Positions 63,946 through 64,000 of a DNA stretch of 64,000 nucleotides are shown here, piece by piece. Within the stretch, counting starts at the first letter, position 1. Every line of letters starts with the position of its first letter. This DNA is from Candidatus Binatia bacterium (GTDB lineage Bacteria; Desulfobacterota; Binatia; HRBIN30): assembly GCA_023150935.1 (NCBI GenBank), contig JAKLJW010000021.1, forward strand, positions 25,439 to 89,438, written 5' to 3'. The notes below the pieces were generated by a model. That model made no database searches. It worked only from the letters and a program-made list of their open reading frames with translations, and was not told where the DNA came from. Position numbers and translations under genes: made by a program.

Positions 63946-63980
63946 CCCGCTGGTGCTTCGACAAGCTCAGCACGAGCGGG
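63946..63980. repeat. Hairpin repeat at the window edge
   Basis: An 11-base stem (CCCGCTGGTGC with GCACGAGCGGG, one mismatch) has loop TTCGACAAGCTCA. It resembles the recurrent extragenic CTTCGACAAGCTCAGCACGA motif common in GC-rich genomes. No gene is visible from 63843 to the window's end. Confidence 0.6.
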
Positions 63981-64000
63981 CTCTGCCTTGATTTCACAGC

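Overview
The window is GC-rich, densely packed DNA from a Gram-negative bacterium. Lipopolysaccharide heptosyltransferase, an RND efflux pump, lipoprotein signals, UUP1/ATP-grasp genes and zinc-ribbon PspC proteins are all present. Secreted proteins with Pro/Thr tails, an RHS giant and abundant sensor kinases suggest a deltaproteobacterial-type lineage such as Binatota or Desulfobacterota. That placement is inference from gene content; no rRNA or other taxonomic marker is present. I found no tRNA, rRNA, CRISPR array, insertion sequence or prophage.

Layout. 1-7.9 kb: a truncated tandem GST-like protein; a partner-switching module (SpoIIE phosphatase, anti-sigma kinase, STAS antagonist); an ECF sigma/anti-sigma pair flanked by two zinc-ribbon PspC proteins; small membrane and secreted proteins. 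8-16.7 kb: a GH172/DUF2961 protein, a secreted nuclease, a TrpF-like protein without its usual cysteine, a CMD-family protein, molybdate transport modABC, a luciferase-like oxidoreductase coupled to a tiny lipoprotein, a secreted cohesin-like protein, and DUF2203. 16.7-22.1 kb: lon, galT and glgA. 22.0-27 kb: a coupled operon of inactive transglutaminase/7TM protein, ATP-grasp ligase and GT39-type glycosyltransferase. 27-33 kb: a sensor kinase, a hybrid kinase, and a Crp/Fnr regulator with a TIGR04053-type radical SAM protein. 33-36.3 kb: a heptosyltransferase, a double-hotdog protein, a frameshifted gene and a dispersed repeat.

36.3-44.9 kb: a strongly promoted minus-strand operon of three exported proteins. 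It centres on a 2263-residue SpvB/FG-GAP/YD-repeat/RHS protein whose C-terminal domain carries the metal-ligand pattern of zinc-dependent phospholipase C. This is the most striking system in the window. 45-64 kb: a hypothetical helical protein, aroE-aroK, an acyl-CoA carboxylase pair, a second copy of the dispersed repeat, CoA-disulfide reductase with rhodanese, PolX with PHP, a DUF3782-like protein with a 21-bp tandem repeat, an RND pump with its adaptor, a dual-specificity phosphatase, a stand-alone degenerate Hint (intein-like) protein, an M16 peptidase, and a terminal hairpin repeat.

How the genes work together. Many neighbours are translationally coupled through ATGA, GTGA or TGATG overlaps: SpoIIE/RsbW, sigma/anti-sigma, modB/modC, LLM/lipoprotein, UUP1/ligase/GT39, aroE/aroK, carboxyltransferase/biotin carboxylase, and MFP/RND. 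This supports the operon assignments. Regulatory and signalling genes (partner switch, ECF pair, two kinases, Crp/Fnr) are unusually concentrated in the first half.
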